A stretch of 46,354 nucleotides of DNA from Propionibacterium cyclohexanicum (GCF_900111365.1 NZ_FOGZ01000022.1:1-46354); one strand, 5' to 3'; positions 8,147 to 17,803 are shown, counted from the stretch's first letter. The notes: generated by a model not told the origin, from the letters alone. Program-made: numbers and translations.

Positions 8147-10000
8147 TCATCGTGGCTTCTCATTGGCCGCAATGGCCGCCTGGATCCTCGTCACCTGCGC
8201 GGCGTCCACTGGGTAACCGAGCACCGCATTCCATACCGGCACCACCTCGGAACTGTATTGATGTCCGTGCCCGGGCGGCGCATCCAGGGCAGCTGGCACG
8301 TCGAAGCCGATCTGCCAGAACGACACCCACGGCATCCAGCGCACCCCGGCCGCCACATCCCGGCCGACAGCCTCGCGCATCCAGTCCGGTTCCTTCCAGA
8401 TAAGTTCGGGTGACCACCACACCACGGGATCGGACGCGTGCTGCAGATACACGACCCGTGGGTACTGCCAGGGCTCGTAGGTCCCGCCGTAGAAGTCATG
8501 ATCGAGTTCGTCGGGAGTCGTGATGAAACGCACATGACGCCCGTTGTCGATGACCGGCGCGATCTCAGGTGAGCCTTCTCGGCGCTCGGCGACGAACTGT
8601 CTCCACAAGGGGGTGAACCCTGGCGTGCCCACCCACACCGCCCCCGACACTTGGTCGAGGAGATCCTGCGGGCTCGAAAAGGCACCCTGCCCGCCATAGG
8701 ACCCCAGCGATTCTCCCCCGGCCAGCAGTTTCGGACGCCGATCGGCCGGAAGCTCATTCCACCGTTGCTTCACTGCCTTCCACAGCGCCAAGCCGGCCTG
8801 CGCAGGTCCCGTCCGGTCAAGGATGTAAGCCGCCCCGCTGGGCAGATAGGAGTACTGCATCGAGGCCGAGGCGCAATTGCCTCCCGTGAGGTATTCAATC
8901 GACTCCAGGCTCCACTCGTCCACCCATCCGGCGCCGACCCCCGTTGCCACGAGCAGATAACGTCTCGCCCAGGCGTTGGTTCGATCCAGTTCACGGACGA
9001 CCGCCTCGGCAGTGGCCGAAAGGTCCCGACCGTCCCGCAGCCCGGCGTAGACCCTGATCGGTTCCATGGCCGGCGCGCCGCTGACCCGGCTGATCTCGGC
9101 GGCCCGGGGTCCGTCGGACACGACTGCCTGGCCCTGGGCGCCAAGCGTGTCCCATGCCTCGTTGGAGCCCGGCCCTCCCGAGCGAGTCGTCTGTGTCGGT
9201 GCGACGCGATTTGACCACGGGCGCTTGTTCACCGCGGCCGCCGAGCTGTACACCGATTCCACGACAGGCCGGATGATGACGCCCTGGCCCACGGCCACGG
9301 CCAGCCCGACGATCAGTGCAGTGGCAAGGAACGGTGCCACCCACTCCGTGAAGATCCGCGACAGTCTCCTGGTCGTCCAGCGCCACGTAGCCGCAATGAG
9401 CGTGCCCGTTCCCAACAAGAAAGCGAAGATCGCCACGCCCAGGACGAGTCCCAGGAGCTGGACGACGAATGGGGCTGCCCGCACCGCGACGAGCTCCTGC
9501 AGATCAATCTGGCGGCGATAGTTGAGCACCCACGACAGCAGCGTTCCGCCAGCGAGCACCGCGAACCACGCCGTCCGAAGCCCCCGGCCCCATCGTGGAT
9601 CGATCGTCACGACAAGGGTGAGCACTCGGCTGATCCGCACCCACATTCGCTGGGCCAGAGTCCCCACCAGGTAGCCAAAGGCCATTGACAGGCCAACCGA
9701 GCCAGCTGTCGCCCAGCCGCTGCGCGGCAGCAGGCTCGGCGACAGTGCCACCCACGACATGGCCAGGGCCAAAGTGAGTCCCGTCCCCGACAGTCCCATC
9801 ACCGTAGGCCCGTGCCCACGCAAGCTCAGCTGGGCTGCGGCATCCTCACGACGCCCCCTGGCGGCGGCACTCAGGGCATCCGCAGCATCGGCGCCGCTCA
9901 CCTGGCTGCCCAAAGACTCTCCTGTGGAACTGGAGCTCCCGTTTGGCTGCGGCGAAGCGAGCTCACCGGTGTCTGGCTCAACGTCAATGGCCTCCGCCAC
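8147..10000 (-). CDS. Membrane-anchored alpha/beta hydrolase (Abhydrolase_9 type)
   Basis: The 617-residue protein begins with a Ser/Ala-rich cytoplasmic stretch. Four to five hydrophobic segments follow between about residues 65 and 255 (for example TLALAMSWVALSPSLL and PFVVQLLGLVLGVAIFAFLL), and then a soluble C-terminal domain. That domain contains GGESLGSYGGQ, a G-x-S-x-G nucleophile elbow. The arrangement matches a family common in Actinobacteria with an N-terminal membrane domain and a C-terminal hydrolase domain, whose substrate is unknown to me; lipid or ester cleavage on the outer face is plausible. The start is GTG at 10000, with GGAGGGGG placed just upstream. It is divergent from the fructosamine-kinase-like gene across about 160 bp. 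Confidence 0.8.
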   Translation of the reverse strand: MAEAIDVEPDTGELASPQPNGSSSSTGESLGSQVSGADAADALSAAARGRREDAAAQLSLRGHGPTVMGLSGTGLTLALAMSWVALSPSLLPRSGWATAGSVGLSMAFGYLVGTLAQRMWVRISRVLTLVVTIDPRWGRGLRTAWFAVLAGGTLLSWVLNYRRQIDLQELVAVRAAPFVVQLLGLVLGVAIFAFLLGTGTLIAATWRWTTRRLSRIFTEWVAPFLATALIVGLAVAVGQGVIIRPVVESVYSSAAAVNKRPWSNRVAPTQTTRSGGPGSNEAWDTLGAQGQAVVSDGPRAAEISRVSGAPAMEPIRVYAGLRDGRDLSATAEAVVRELDRTNAWARRYLLVATGVGAGWVDEWSLESIEYLTGGNCASASMQYSYLPSGAAYILDRTGPAQAGLALWKAVKQRWNELPADRRPKLLAGGESLGSYGGQGAFSSPQDLLDQVSGAVWVGTPGFTPLWRQFVAERREGSPEIAPVIDNGRHVRFITTPDELDHDFYGGTYEPWQYPRVVYLQHASDPVVWWSPELIWKEPDWMREAVGRDVAAGVRWMPWVSFWQIGFDVPAALDAPPGHGHQYSSEVVPVWNAVLGYPVDAAQVTRIQAAIAANEKPR

Positions 10001-10160
10001 TCAAGCCCCCTCCCCCGCGCCTCCATTGTGCTGCGCATCTCAAGGAGTTCAGTCAAGAAGTCCAGGTCAGCTCGAAAACCAGCACAGATCATGATGACCA
10101 GCGTCGATGTCCGTGCGCACCCTCAGGACGCGAGTATCGGGGCGGCGCGAGTATGGGGGT

Positions 10161-10922
10161 ATGGACAGTTTCGTGAAGAGACTCCCCCATCCGCACCCCG
10201 ACAAGATCCGCTGGGAGGTGCTTGGCCTCGCGTGGCTGGCTCGGGCTCGCGCCGTGCCCATTGTCGAAGTCTTCGACCACGACGAGCGCGCACTGCGCGA
10301 GCGGCGACTCATCACCGTGCCTCCCACCCGCCAGGCCGCCGAGGAATTCGGGAGACTCCTGGCCCGGATGCACGCCGCCGGAGCCCGAGCATTCGGAACC
10401 GGCCCGGATGGCTGGCCACAGGAGCGCCCCGGCTGGATCGGAGAGGCCGACCTGCCGCTGGGGCAGTACTCACACTGGGGCCAGTTCTATGCCGAGGCGC
10501 GGGTCGCGCCCTATGTGCGCCGAGCACGGGAGGCCGGCCTGTTCGCGGCGGGTGACAGCAAGACTTTCGACCGGCTGTGTGAACGCCTCACCGCGGGCGA
10601 CTTCGACGACGACCTGCCTCCCGCCCGGCTGCATGGAGACTTGTGGGCCGGTAATGCCCTGTACACGGCCGACGGGGTGACGCTCATCGATCCAGCGGCG
10701 CACGGTGGCCACCCGCTCACCGATCTGGCGATGCTCGAACTGTTCGGTTTTGCCCATCTGGAGGCCGTCTGGAGGGGCTACAGCGCCGAGCAACCAGCTG
10801 CGCGTCACTGGCATCAGCTCGTGGCCCTGCACCAAGTTCATCCGCTCCTGGTGCACACCGTGCTGTTCGGCGCCGGCTACGCCGACCAGGCGCTCGGGGC
10901 GGCCCGCATCTTCGCCGGCTGA
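10161..10922 (+). CDS. Fructosamine kinase family protein
   Basis: The 253-residue product has the protein-kinase-like/aminoglycoside phosphotransferase fold signatures of the fructosamine/ketosamine-3-kinase family: the catalytic loop LHGDLWAGN and the metal-binding LIDPAAHGGHPLTDLAML. Such enzymes phosphorylate sugar residues attached to amines by glycation, which destabilises the adduct and so repairs proteins or amino acids. The slightly short N-terminus is typical of bacterial members. The ATG at 10161 gives MDSFVKR; the frame is open back to 10107, but that extension is Arg-rich and unlike the family. Downstream, after about 200 bp, comes the PTS EIIA gene. Confidence 0.8.
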   Translation: MDSFVKRLPHPHPDKIRWEVLGLAWLARARAVPIVEVFDHDERALRERRLITVPPTRQAAEEFGRLLARMHAAGARAFGTGPDGWPQERPGWIGEADLPLGQYSHWGQFYAEARVAPYVRRAREAGLFAAGDSKTFDRLCERLTAGDFDDDLPPARLHGDLWAGNALYTADGVTLIDPAAHGGHPLTDLAMLELFGFAHLEAVWRGYSAEQPAARHWHQLVALHQVHPLLVHTVLFGAGYADQALGAARIFAG

Positions 10923-11126
10923 CCGGCGTGGATGCGGGAGGCTGGGGGGAGTCACCACCCATCTGGCACCGTACCCATCTGGCACCGCGCCGATACTGAA
11001 AGACCTTGCCAACAAGCTAATGGGGGCTGCAACCCGGCCTGCGCCGATCGCCGCCGCGCGAGGCGCGATGGCCGTGCAGCAGACGATAGAATGCCTCGGG
11101 CAGTCTTCCGAGAACGAGGGGGTTTC

Positions 11127-11546
11127 GTGGTACGTGTCATTGTCGCGGCACACGGGCAGCTGGCCAGTGCGTTGGTGAAGGCAACAGCCATGATCGTCGG
11201 ATCCGACCCCGAACTCATCGCCGTCGACTTCGAGCTCGACGAGCAACCGCAGGAGCTCTACGAGAAGTGCCGGGCCGCGATGGGCGAAGCCAGCGACGTG
11301 GTCTTCCTCGTCGACATGCTCGGCGGAAGCCCCTACAACGCCGCAACCCACTGTTGCGTCGCGCTGAGCAGCTGCGATGTGGTGACTGGCGTCAATCTCC
11401 CCATGGTGATCGATGCGGCGAGCCGAGCCAAGCAGAACGCGAACGTCGCTCATATCGTTCGCACGGCGATTCAGGCCGGCCGGTCGAGCGTGCGAGCGCT
11501 CCTCACCCCGCTCGCTCCGCCCGATGCCCCCGATGAGCTCAGCTGA
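11127..11546 (+). CDS. Mannose-family PTS EIIA domain protein
   Basis: The 139-residue protein starts VVRVIVAAHGQLA and has LVDMLGGSPYNAA, both typical of EIIA-Man. His9 is the expected phosphoryl acceptor from HPr. No EIIB, EIIC or EIID gene accompanies it, so it may work with a distant permease or serve as a regulatory phospho-carrier. The GTG at 11127 follows GAGGGGG at a good distance. A longer frame upstream encodes low-quality sequence. The phosphoglycerate mutase gene follows at once (4 bp), suggesting co-transcription and a link to glycolytic flux. Confidence 0.82.
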   Translation: MVRVIVAAHGQLASALVKATAMIVGSDPELIAVDFELDEQPQELYEKCRAAMGEASDVVFLVDMLGGSPYNAATHCCVALSSCDVVTGVNLPMVIDAASRAKQNANVAHIVRTAIQAGRSSVRALLTPLAPPDAPDELS

Positions 11547-11550
11547 CGGC

Positions 11551-12318
11551 ATGCCCGATCGTCGGCCCGCCGCTCGGATCGTGCTCATCCGCCACGGTGA
11601 GAGCACGTTCAATGCCACCAAGGTCTTCACGGGCCTGCTCGACGCACCGCTGTCCGTCCGCGGTCGCCAGCAGATCGCGACGGCAGCGGGACTGATTGCC
11701 CAGGCACATCTCCACCCCTCCAGGATCATCAGCTCCCCGCTGCAGCGGGCCCACGACACCGCGGCCGGGCTGCAGCAGCTCCTTGCCCCGCGCGTGCCGA
11801 TCGAGACCTCCTGGCGGCTGGCCGAGCGGGACTACGGCTGCATGACCGGCGTCTCGAAGCACGAATGCCGCCAGCGATGGGGCGATGCCGCCTTCTTCGC
11901 GTGGCGCCGCACCATGCACGGAGCTCCTCCGCCAGCCAGCGAGGAGCAGCGCAGCGGCTGGCCCCATATCCCCACTGTTGACCTCGGCCCGCTCGTGCCG
12001 GGCTCCAGTGAGTGCCTGGCCGATGTCGTCGAGCGGGTCCGCTGGCTTTGGGCCGATGTGTCGCACTCGATGTGGGCCCGACCAGACAGCCTCATCACCA
12101 TCGTTGCGCACGGCAATTCGCTGCGTGCTCTGAGCCTGCTGATCGGCCGGTTGAGCGACGAGGAGGTCGAGGGCTTCAACATTCCCGCTGCTCAGCCCCT
12201 GGTCTATGAGTTCGACGAGCCCGGAGACCTGCAGCCCAGGAACCGCTTCGGGCGCTACCTGGACCCCGCGACCGCGACCATCGAGGCGGCACGAGTGGAG
12301 GCTGAAGGTGGCACCTGA
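11551..12318 (+). CDS. gpmA: 2,3-bisphosphoglycerate-dependent phosphoglycerate mutase
   Basis: It interconverts 3- and 2-phosphoglycerate in glycolysis. The 255-residue protein has the histidine-phosphatase motif LIRHGES with catalytic His15, the second active-site stretch IVAHGNSLRAL, and the dPGM-specific insert ERDYGCMTG...WRRTMHGAPPP that separates true mutases from phosphatases of the superfamily. In the canonical enzyme the insert reads ERHYG-LTGLNK, so the LNK part is altered here (VSK). Start choice is open: ATG at 11551 gives the usual short N-terminus, but in-frame ATGs at 11533 and 11524 overlap the EIIA gene and could allow coupled translation. Confidence 0.85.
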   Translation: MPDRRPAARIVLIRHGESTFNATKVFTGLLDAPLSVRGRQQIATAAGLIAQAHLHPSRIISSPLQRAHDTAAGLQQLLAPRVPIETSWRLAERDYGCMTGVSKHECRQRWGDAAFFAWRRTMHGAPPPASEEQRSGWPHIPTVDLGPLVPGSSECLADVVERVRWLWADVSHSMWARPDSLITIVAHGNSLRALSLLIGRLSDEEVEGFNIPAAQPLVYEFDEPGDLQPRNRFGRYLDPATATIEAARVEAEGGT

Positions 12319-12363
12319 AGCATCCGGCCACCCCAGCCGATCGGCCAGGAACCGCGGGCCGCA

Positions 12364-13668
12364 GTGAACTCCCAGCCCGCCTGGCGTCACCCCCGCGTCA
12401 TGCTCGTGGCCACTATGGTCGCCGCGGGCATCGCGTCGGGGATGTTGGGTGTCGCTGTCAGCCAGATCAGCAGAGGCATCGAGGCGGCAGCATTCGGATT
12501 CGAGTTCAGCCATTCGGCCAGCGGCGTGGCGGCCGCGCCGTGGTGGCGGCGGCTGGCAGCGGCGCTGGTGGCCGGGGGCATCTGCGGCATCCTGTGGACG
12601 CGGCTGCGGCCTCGTCCCAGAGGCTTCCTGCCCACGGTTCGCCAGGTGGCGGCACGTGGTGTCCAGGGCCGACGATGGCTTCCGGTCGGCGGAACCATCG
12701 CTGACGGCCTGGGTCAACTGCTCATCGTCGGCTCCGGAATGTCCTTGGGCCGTGAGGCGGCACCCCGCCGGTTCGCGGCGCTGCTGGGCCAGGGCCTGGC
12801 CGACAGGTGCGGACTGGATGTCGAGACGCGCCGCGTGATGATCGCCTCCGCCGGCGGGGCAGGTCTTGCCGCGGTGTACAACGTGCCGCTGGCCGGTTTG
12901 GTGTACGCCCTGGAATTCGTGATCCGCCCAGATCTGCGAACCCGAGCCGGCTGGTCCAAGGTCGTCGTCTCAACCGTCGTGGCACTGCTGTCGACCGTGA
13001 CCGCATGGCTGTTCAACCGCAACACGCCGATGTACCGCCTTCCGCCTGACGAGCTGGACGTGAGGGGCTATGGCTGGGCCGTCGCCATGGGGATCGTGGC
13101 ACTGGCGGCCGCGGTGCCGTTGCGCCGGGCATTGCGGTGGGCCCGCAGCCACACCGCGTTGACAGCGCACCTGTGGTGGTCGATGCCGCTCGGCACGCTC
13201 ACCGTGGCTGGCCTGGCGCTGTGGGAACCACGCATCGCCGGCAACGGCCAAGTGCTGGTACAGGCCACCCTGGTGGGGGGTCTGCCTGCGGCCACCCTTG
13301 CCATGCTGTGCCTGGCCAAGGTGTTCGCCACCCTCCTCAGCTTTCGCTGCGGTGCCACAGGAGGCCTCCTGACACCCTCGCTGGCCGTAGGAGCGACCCT
13401 CGGGGCGGCGCTTGCAAAGTTCACCGGCGCCACCGGCTCCCAGGTCTGCACGGCCGCTCTCGTGGGGGCGGCCTGCGTTCTGTCCGTGACGGAAGCGCAC
13501 CCGGTCTTCGCGGCCACCTTCGTCATGGGTCTTGTGCAGGCCCCACCCCAGCTGTGCCTGGCAATCGGGCTCGGCGTCGCGATCACCTGGTGTGCTCGGC
13601 TCCTCAGCCCCGCCGGACGCTCCAGGACGGGATCGTCCAGAGACAGCCCGGACTCGAGCTCTGGCTAG
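12364..13668 (+). CDS. ClC-family chloride channel or Cl-/H+ antiporter
   Basis: A 434-residue integral membrane protein with about ten hydrophobic helices. It contains GSGMSLGREAAPR, equivalent to the GREGP selectivity element with the gating Glu retained. It also has AAVYNVPLAGLVYALE, including the Glu at the position linked to proton transport, and GATGGLLTPSLA, equivalent to GxFxP. These fit a ClC protein in the plasma membrane; retention of both glutamates favours an exchanger over a channel. The classic GSGIPE is replaced by a less conserved loop, so this is a divergent member. GTG at 12364 follows gpmA by 45 bp with only a weak ribosome binding site. It converges on lpd. Confidence 0.82.
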   Translation: MNSQPAWRHPRVMLVATMVAAGIASGMLGVAVSQISRGIEAAAFGFEFSHSASGVAAAPWWRRLAAALVAGGICGILWTRLRPRPRGFLPTVRQVAARGVQGRRWLPVGGTIADGLGQLLIVGSGMSLGREAAPRRFAALLGQGLADRCGLDVETRRVMIASAGGAGLAAVYNVPLAGLVYALEFVIRPDLRTRAGWSKVVVSTVVALLSTVTAWLFNRNTPMYRLPPDELDVRGYGWAVAMGIVALAAAVPLRRALRWARSHTALTAHLWWSMPLGTLTVAGLALWEPRIAGNGQVLVQATLVGGLPAATLAMLCLAKVFATLLSFRCGATGGLLTPSLAVGATLGAALAKFTGATGSQVCTAALVGAACVLSVTEAHPVFAATFVMGLVQAPPQLCLAIGLGVAITWCARLLSPAGRSRTGSSRDSPDSSSG

Positions 13669-13713
13669 GACGCGGCACCAGCGAGCTGGCCGGGACGCGA
13701 GCATCGAGCATGC

Positions 13714-13742
13714 CCGCCGTGCCTGGGTCCGCCGTGCCTGGG
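13714..13742. repeat. Two tandem copies of a 14-bp unit between convergent genes
   Basis: CCGCCGTGCCTGGG occurs at 13714-13727 and again at 13729-13742, separated by one base. It lies between the ends of the ClC and lpd genes. No hairpin potential or function is evident. Confidence 0.6.
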
Positions 13743-13753
13743 CTCACCGGGGA

Positions 13754-15154
13754 TCAGAGATTGGTCATATGCCCTTCGATGCCCTCCGCTGCCTCCTTGA
13801 GGGCTTCTGACAAGGTGGGATGGGCGTGCACGCTCTCCGCGATCTCGGCCGTCGTGAGATCCCACTTCTGGGCCAGCACCAGCTCGGGCAGCAGCTCCGT
13901 GACGCCCTCGCCGATCATGTGCGCGCCGAGGATCTCGTTGTAGCGCGAGTCCGCCACGATCTTCACGAACCCGCTCGACGCGGCCATCCCGACTGCCTTG
14001 CCGTTGGCCGAGAAGGGGAACTTCGAAGTCTTCACCTGGTAGCCAGCGTCCCTGGCCTGCTGCTCGGTGAGCCCGAAGCTGGCGATCTGGGGCTCGCTGT
14101 AGGTGGCGCGCGGGATCATCGTGTAGTCGACGGGCTCGGGGTCGTTCCCGGCGATCTTCTCGGCCGCCACCACCCCCATGGCCTCGGCGGTGTGCGCGAG
14201 CATCATCTTGGCTGTGCAGTCCCCGATTGCGTACAGCCCCGGCACATTGGTGCGGCACTGCCCATCGATCTCGATCGCACCGCGCTCGGTGAGCGCTACT
14301 CCGGTGTTCTCCAGCCCGTAGCCCTGGGTCCGTGGTGCGAAGCCCAGGGCCTGCAGCATCTTGTCGGCGTGCAGCACCTGCTCCTCGCCGCCCCCGGCGG
14401 GGGCAACGGTGACGTCGACACCGTTCCCGGTGTCGACCACCGAGGTGACAGCCGTCGAGGTGAGTACCTTCACCCCGAGCTTCTTGTAGGCGGCGGCCAG
14501 TTCCTTGCTGACCTCGGGATCCTCGTTGGGGACCATCCTGTCGAGGAATTCCACGATCGTTACGTCAACGCCGTAGTTGGCGAGGACGAACGCGAACTCA
14601 GTGCCGATCGCTCCCGAACCGCCGATGATGATCGAAGAGGGCAGCTGCTCGGACAGGATGAGCTCTTCGTAGCTGAGCACATTGGCGGACTTGGCGGTAC
14701 CTGGAAGCAGTTTCACGGTGGCACCAGCGGCGATGATGGCGTTCTCGAAGGTGATGTTCTGCGTGTTGCCATCGTCGGCGGCGACGGTCAGGGTTCTGGC
14801 ATCGGTGAAGGTGCCCCAGCCATTGATCTCGGTGATCTTGTTCTTCTTCATGAGGTAGTGGACGCCCTTGACCATCTTGTCGCTCACCTGGCGGCTGCGC
14901 TGGTATGCCTTGGCGTAGTCCAGCCGGAATTCACCCTCGATTCCGAAGGTGTCGGCCTGCTTGGTGAGAATGTGGGCGATTTCCGCGTTGCGGATGAGTG
15001 ACTTGGTGGGGATGCATCCGACATTGAGGCACACTCCCCCCCACCACTTCTTCTCCACCACGGCGGTCTTGAGACCACGTTGGGCGGCCCTGATTGCGGC
15101 AACGTAGCCACCGGGCCCGGCTCCGAGAACAACGACGTCAAAGTGAGCGCTCAT
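13754..15154 (-). CDS. lpd: Dihydrolipoyl dehydrogenase (E3)
   Basis: The 466-residue flavoprotein reoxidises dihydrolipoamide in pyruvate/2-oxoglutarate dehydrogenase complexes or the glycine cleavage system, passing electrons to NAD+. It shows the FAD-binding GAGPGG at residues 11-16, the redox disulphide [13 protein letters not shown] with Cys42 and Cys47, the NAD-binding [11 protein letters not shown], the second FAD motif YAIGDC, and the C-terminal HAHPTLSEA with the catalytic His. Length is normal for the family. ATG at 15154 begins MSAHFDVVV; the upstream extension of the frame is unlike the family. No E1 or E2 genes are adjacent. It is divergent from the HTH-MurA gene, sharing a 136-bp intergenic region. 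Confidence 0.95.
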   Translation of the reverse strand: MSAHFDVVVLGAGPGGYVAAIRAAQRGLKTAVVEKKWWGGVCLNVGCIPTKSLIRNAEIAHILTKQADTFGIEGEFRLDYAKAYQRSRQVSDKMVKGVHYLMKKNKITEINGWGTFTDARTLTVAADDGNTQNITFENAIIAAGATVKLLPGTAKSANVLSYEELILSEQLPSSIIIGGSGAIGTEFAFVLANYGVDVTIVEFLDRMVPNEDPEVSKELAAAYKKLGVKVLTSTAVTSVVDTGNGVDVTVAPAGGGEEQVLHADKMLQALGFAPRTQGYGLENTGVALTERGAIEIDGQCRTNVPGLYAIGDCTAKMMLAHTAEAMGVVAAEKIAGNDPEPVDYTMIPRATYSEPQIASFGLTEQQARDAGYQVKTSKFPFSANGKAVGMAASSGFVKIVADSRYNEILGAHMIGEGVTELLPELVLAQKWDLTTAEIAESVHAHPTLSEALKEAAEGIEGHMTNL

Positions 15155-15257
15155 GACGGTCACTGTAGAGGATCGCGCTGACGCCCAGGGCGGCCCGCGC
15201 ACCGCGTTATGCTCTGAGCGCGAGCCTCACCACAGGCATGATCCGGGCGTGTCGCCC

Positions 15258-15284
15258 TTGGATATCTCACATGTGAGTTAGAGT
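15258..15284 (+). promoter_or_regulatory. Possible promoter with an operator palindrome upstream of the HTH-MurA gene
   Basis: CTCACATGTGAG, a perfect 12-bp palindrome, lies at 15266-15277. It falls between a -35-like TTGGAT (15258-15263) and a -10-like TAGAGT (15279-15284; 15-bp spacing) and ends 13 bp before the GTG start at 15291. A protein bound here would block transcription. The gene encodes its own XRE-type helix-turn-helix, so autoregulation is the simplest reading. The promoter boxes are weak matches. Confidence 0.45.
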
Positions 15285-15290
15285 ATCTGC

Positions 15291-16826
15291 GTGACGCAAC
15301 AGACCACTCCGGCCAGCATCGGCCGTCTCATCCGCGATGCGCGCAAGCAGCGCGGGCTGACCCAGAACCAGCTCGCCGAGGAACTCAGCACCAGTCAAAG
15401 TGCAATCCATCGCATCGAATCCGGAGGGCAGAATCTCTCCCTGGAGACGATCAACAAGATCGCCGCCGCGTTGGAATCCCCGCTCATCGTCGCAGGGAAA
15501 TCCGGAACCTTGAACCTGAGGATCGAGGGTGGGACCCGACTCGCGGGGTCGATCGAGACCCGTTCCAGCAAGAATGCCGCGGTCGCCCTGCTGTGCGCGA
15601 GCCTGCTCAACCGCGGTCGCACGGTGCTCAAGGGAATCGCCCACATCGAGGAGGTCAACCGGCTCCTCGAGGTGCTCACGAGCATCGGCGTCGAGACGCA
15701 GTGGTCGGCCGACGGCAAGGATCTCACGCTACACCGCCCTGAGAGCCTGAGTCTGGACACCCTCGACGTCGAGGCAGCCCGCCGCACCCGCTCCATCATC
15801 ATGTTCATGGGCCCGCTGAGCCGTTTCTTCACGGACTTCAAGCTGCCCTACGCCGGAGGCTGCAATCTGGGGGTCCGTACGGTGGAGCCTCACATGCACT
15901 CGCTGAGCCACTTCGGGCTGAGCGTCCATGCCGGCGATGGGCACTACCACGTGAAGGTCAGCTCGGTCAGCACCCAGCGGCGTCACATCGTGCTCACCGA
16001 GCGCGGCGACACCGTCACCGAGAACACCCTCATGGCCGCGGCCATCGCGCCGGGCGTCACGGTGATACGCAATGCCAGTCCCAACTACATGGTGCAGGAC
16101 CTGTGCGCCTTCCTCATGCTCCTGGGGGTGCAGATCGACGGGGTCGGCACCACCACCTTGACGGTGCGCGGCTTGGACGAGGCCCCCGACATCGATGTCT
16201 CCTACGAGGTCAGCGAGGATCCCATCGAGGCCATGAGCCTCATCACGGCCGCTGTCGTGACGACATCCGAGCTGACGATCACCCGGGCCCCCATCGAGTT
16301 CCTCGAGATCGAGTTGGCCATCCTCGGCGAGGAGATGGGACTCCACTACGACCTGAGCGAGGAATACCGTTCCGGGAACGGGCTCACCCGCCTGGTCGAC
16401 ATCACTGTGCATCCCAGTGAGCTGCGGGCTCCCAAGGACAAGATCCATCCCATGCCCTTCCCCGGGCTGAACATCGACAATCTGCCCTTCTTCGCAGTGC
16501 TGGCCGCCACGGCCGACGGCCAGACGATGATTCACGACTGGGTCTACGACAATCGGGCCATCCACCTGCTGTTGCTCAACCAGCTGGGCGCGCGAGTGCA
16601 GTTACTTGACCCGCACCGGCTCATCATCTCCGGGCCGACGGGATGGCGCAGCCGCGACATGGTCTCCCCTCCGGCGCTCCGTCCGGCCGTCTGCGTCCTG
16701 CTGGCCATGCTGGCGGGCAAGGGAACGAGCGTGCTGCGCGATGTCTACGTGATCAATCGCGGCTACGAGGACCTGCCCACCCGACTCAACGCGCTGGGAG
16801 CTCATGTGGAGCCCTTCTACGAGTGA
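15291..16826 (+). CDS. XRE helix-turn-helix fused to a MurA-like enolpyruvyl transferase domain
   Basis: Residues about 9-62 form an XRE-type helix-turn-helix (LIRDARKQRGLTQNQLAEEL...SAIHRIESG). From about residue 75 to 511 the protein is a UDP-GlcNAc 1-carboxyvinyltransferase/EPSP-synthase-like domain. It keeps the SSKNAA motif (Lys-Asn of the MurA active site) and AGGCNLGVRTVEPH, whose Cys matches the catalytic, fosfomycin-sensitive Cys of MurA. The late motif FPTDMQ is replaced by LNIDNLPF, keeping the Asp only. Usual MurA is about 420 residues; the extra length is the DNA-binding domain. It may be a MurA paralogue whose DNA binding senses cell-wall precursors, or a moonlighting enzyme. 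Start GTG at 15291 is preceded by a palindromic site. It ends 3 bp from convergent pdxY. Confidence 0.85.
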   Translation: MTQQTTPASIGRLIRDARKQRGLTQNQLAEELSTSQSAIHRIESGGQNLSLETINKIAAALESPLIVAGKSGTLNLRIEGGTRLAGSIETRSSKNAAVALLCASLLNRGRTVLKGIAHIEEVNRLLEVLTSIGVETQWSADGKDLTLHRPESLSLDTLDVEAARRTRSIIMFMGPLSRFFTDFKLPYAGGCNLGVRTVEPHMHSLSHFGLSVHAGDGHYHVKVSSVSTQRRHIVLTERGDTVTENTLMAAAIAPGVTVIRNASPNYMVQDLCAFLMLLGVQIDGVGTTTLTVRGLDEAPDIDVSYEVSEDPIEAMSLITAAVVTTSELTITRAPIEFLEIELAILGEEMGLHYDLSEEYRSGNGLTRLVDITVHPSELRAPKDKIHPMPFPGLNIDNLPFFAVLAATADGQTMIHDWVYDNRAIHLLLLNQLGARVQLLDPHRLIISGPTGWRSRDMVSPPALRPAVCVLLAMLAGKGTSVLRDVYVINRGYEDLPTRLNALGAHVEPFYE

Positions 16827-16829
16827 GCC

Positions 16830-17684
16830 TCACGCAATTCGTGTTGCGCGGAAGGTCTGCGGGGGACGCACGAGCTCGTCCTGGTGAGCCACCAGGGCCA
16901 GCTCGCCACCACCTCTACCCGCGGTTCCCGACAGCACTGCATGCACGGCACCGGCGGTGAAGGCCAAGGCCTCGGCCACGGTGTCTCGCTCCAGCAGCCG
17001 GGCAAGGAAGACAGCGGCCGTGAGGTCCCCGCAGCCGCTGAAACTGCCTGGCTGACGCGGCGTCTGGACATACCAGGCGCCCGCCGGCGTCACAGCGATC
17101 ATGGCGACGCCAGTCGAGGTCACCTCCGCTGCCTCGACAGATGTCACCAGCACCACCTCGGGACCGCGGTCCAGCAGCTGGCGTGCGGCGGCCACCACCT
17201 CATCGAGGTGGCTGGTGGAGCATCCGGTGAGGGTCTCCAATTCGAACAGGTTCGGAGTCGCCAACCAGCAGCTGGGCACCAAGTGCCCGGCGAAGAATGC
17301 CGGCAGGTTTGCCTGGCAGTACAGACCCCCGGAACGCTCCCCCATGACCGGATCGCAGCAGATTCGCGCCGCCGGGTTGCGGCGCCGCACCAGCTGGGCG
17401 ATGCGCAGCACGGCCCTCCCCATCGCCTCGTCAGGCAGGTATCCGGTGAGCAGCGCATCCACCGAGCCGAGCACTCCCCGCTCGTCCAGGCCAGCGACGA
17501 TGTCCTCGACCTGGCGGGGGGACAGCTGGATGCCGTGCACGGTGGGGTAGCCGTTGTGATTCGACAAGGCCACCGTGGGCACGGGCCAGCAGTCGATGCC
17601 CATTCGGCGCAGCGCGAAGGTTGCGGCGGAGTTCCCTACGAAGCCATAGCTCACCGCGGACTGGATCGACACGATCTGGGCCAT
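16830..17684 (-). CDS. pdxY: Pyridoxal kinase
   Basis: The 284-residue protein belongs to the ribokinase-like pyridoxal kinases, which make pyridoxal 5'-phosphate by salvage. Visible signatures are the N-terminal IVSIQSAVSYGFVGNSAA with the substrate-binding Ser, CDPVMGE in the central part, TPNLFELETLTG, and FSGCGDLTAAVFLA, the GTGD-like anion hole with the catalytic Asp (GCGD here). Length is normal. The ATG at 17684 gives the family's usual N-terminus, although no clear ribosome binding site precedes it; the frame is open back to 17933 with unrelated sequence. It converges on the HTH-MurA gene and diverges from the PGPGW gene. Cytosolic. Confidence 0.9.
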   Translation of the reverse strand: MAQIVSIQSAVSYGFVGNSAATFALRRMGIDCWPVPTVALSNHNGYPTVHGIQLSPRQVEDIVAGLDERGVLGSVDALLTGYLPDEAMGRAVLRIAQLVRRRNPAARICCDPVMGERSGGLYCQANLPAFFAGHLVPSCWLATPNLFELETLTGCSTSHLDEVVAAARQLLDRGPEVVLVTSVEAAEVTSTGVAMIAVTPAGAWYVQTPRQPGSFSGCGDLTAAVFLARLLERDTVAEALAFTAGAVHAVLSGTAGRGGGELALVAHQDELVRPPQTFRATRIA

Positions 17685-17803
17685 TGCGGCATTGTGCCAC
17701 CGTCTGCCCGGATCCGACCCTGCGTGCACCTGGCCCCTGGCCTGCCCCCCAGCCTCCCGGTTCACCGCGAGCTCGCGACACTTCGGCCTGGCAGCATGGA
17801 TCC

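Noticed and set aside
13665-14258. 197-codon minus-strand frame within lpd
   Set aside because: Shadow of lpd in another frame.
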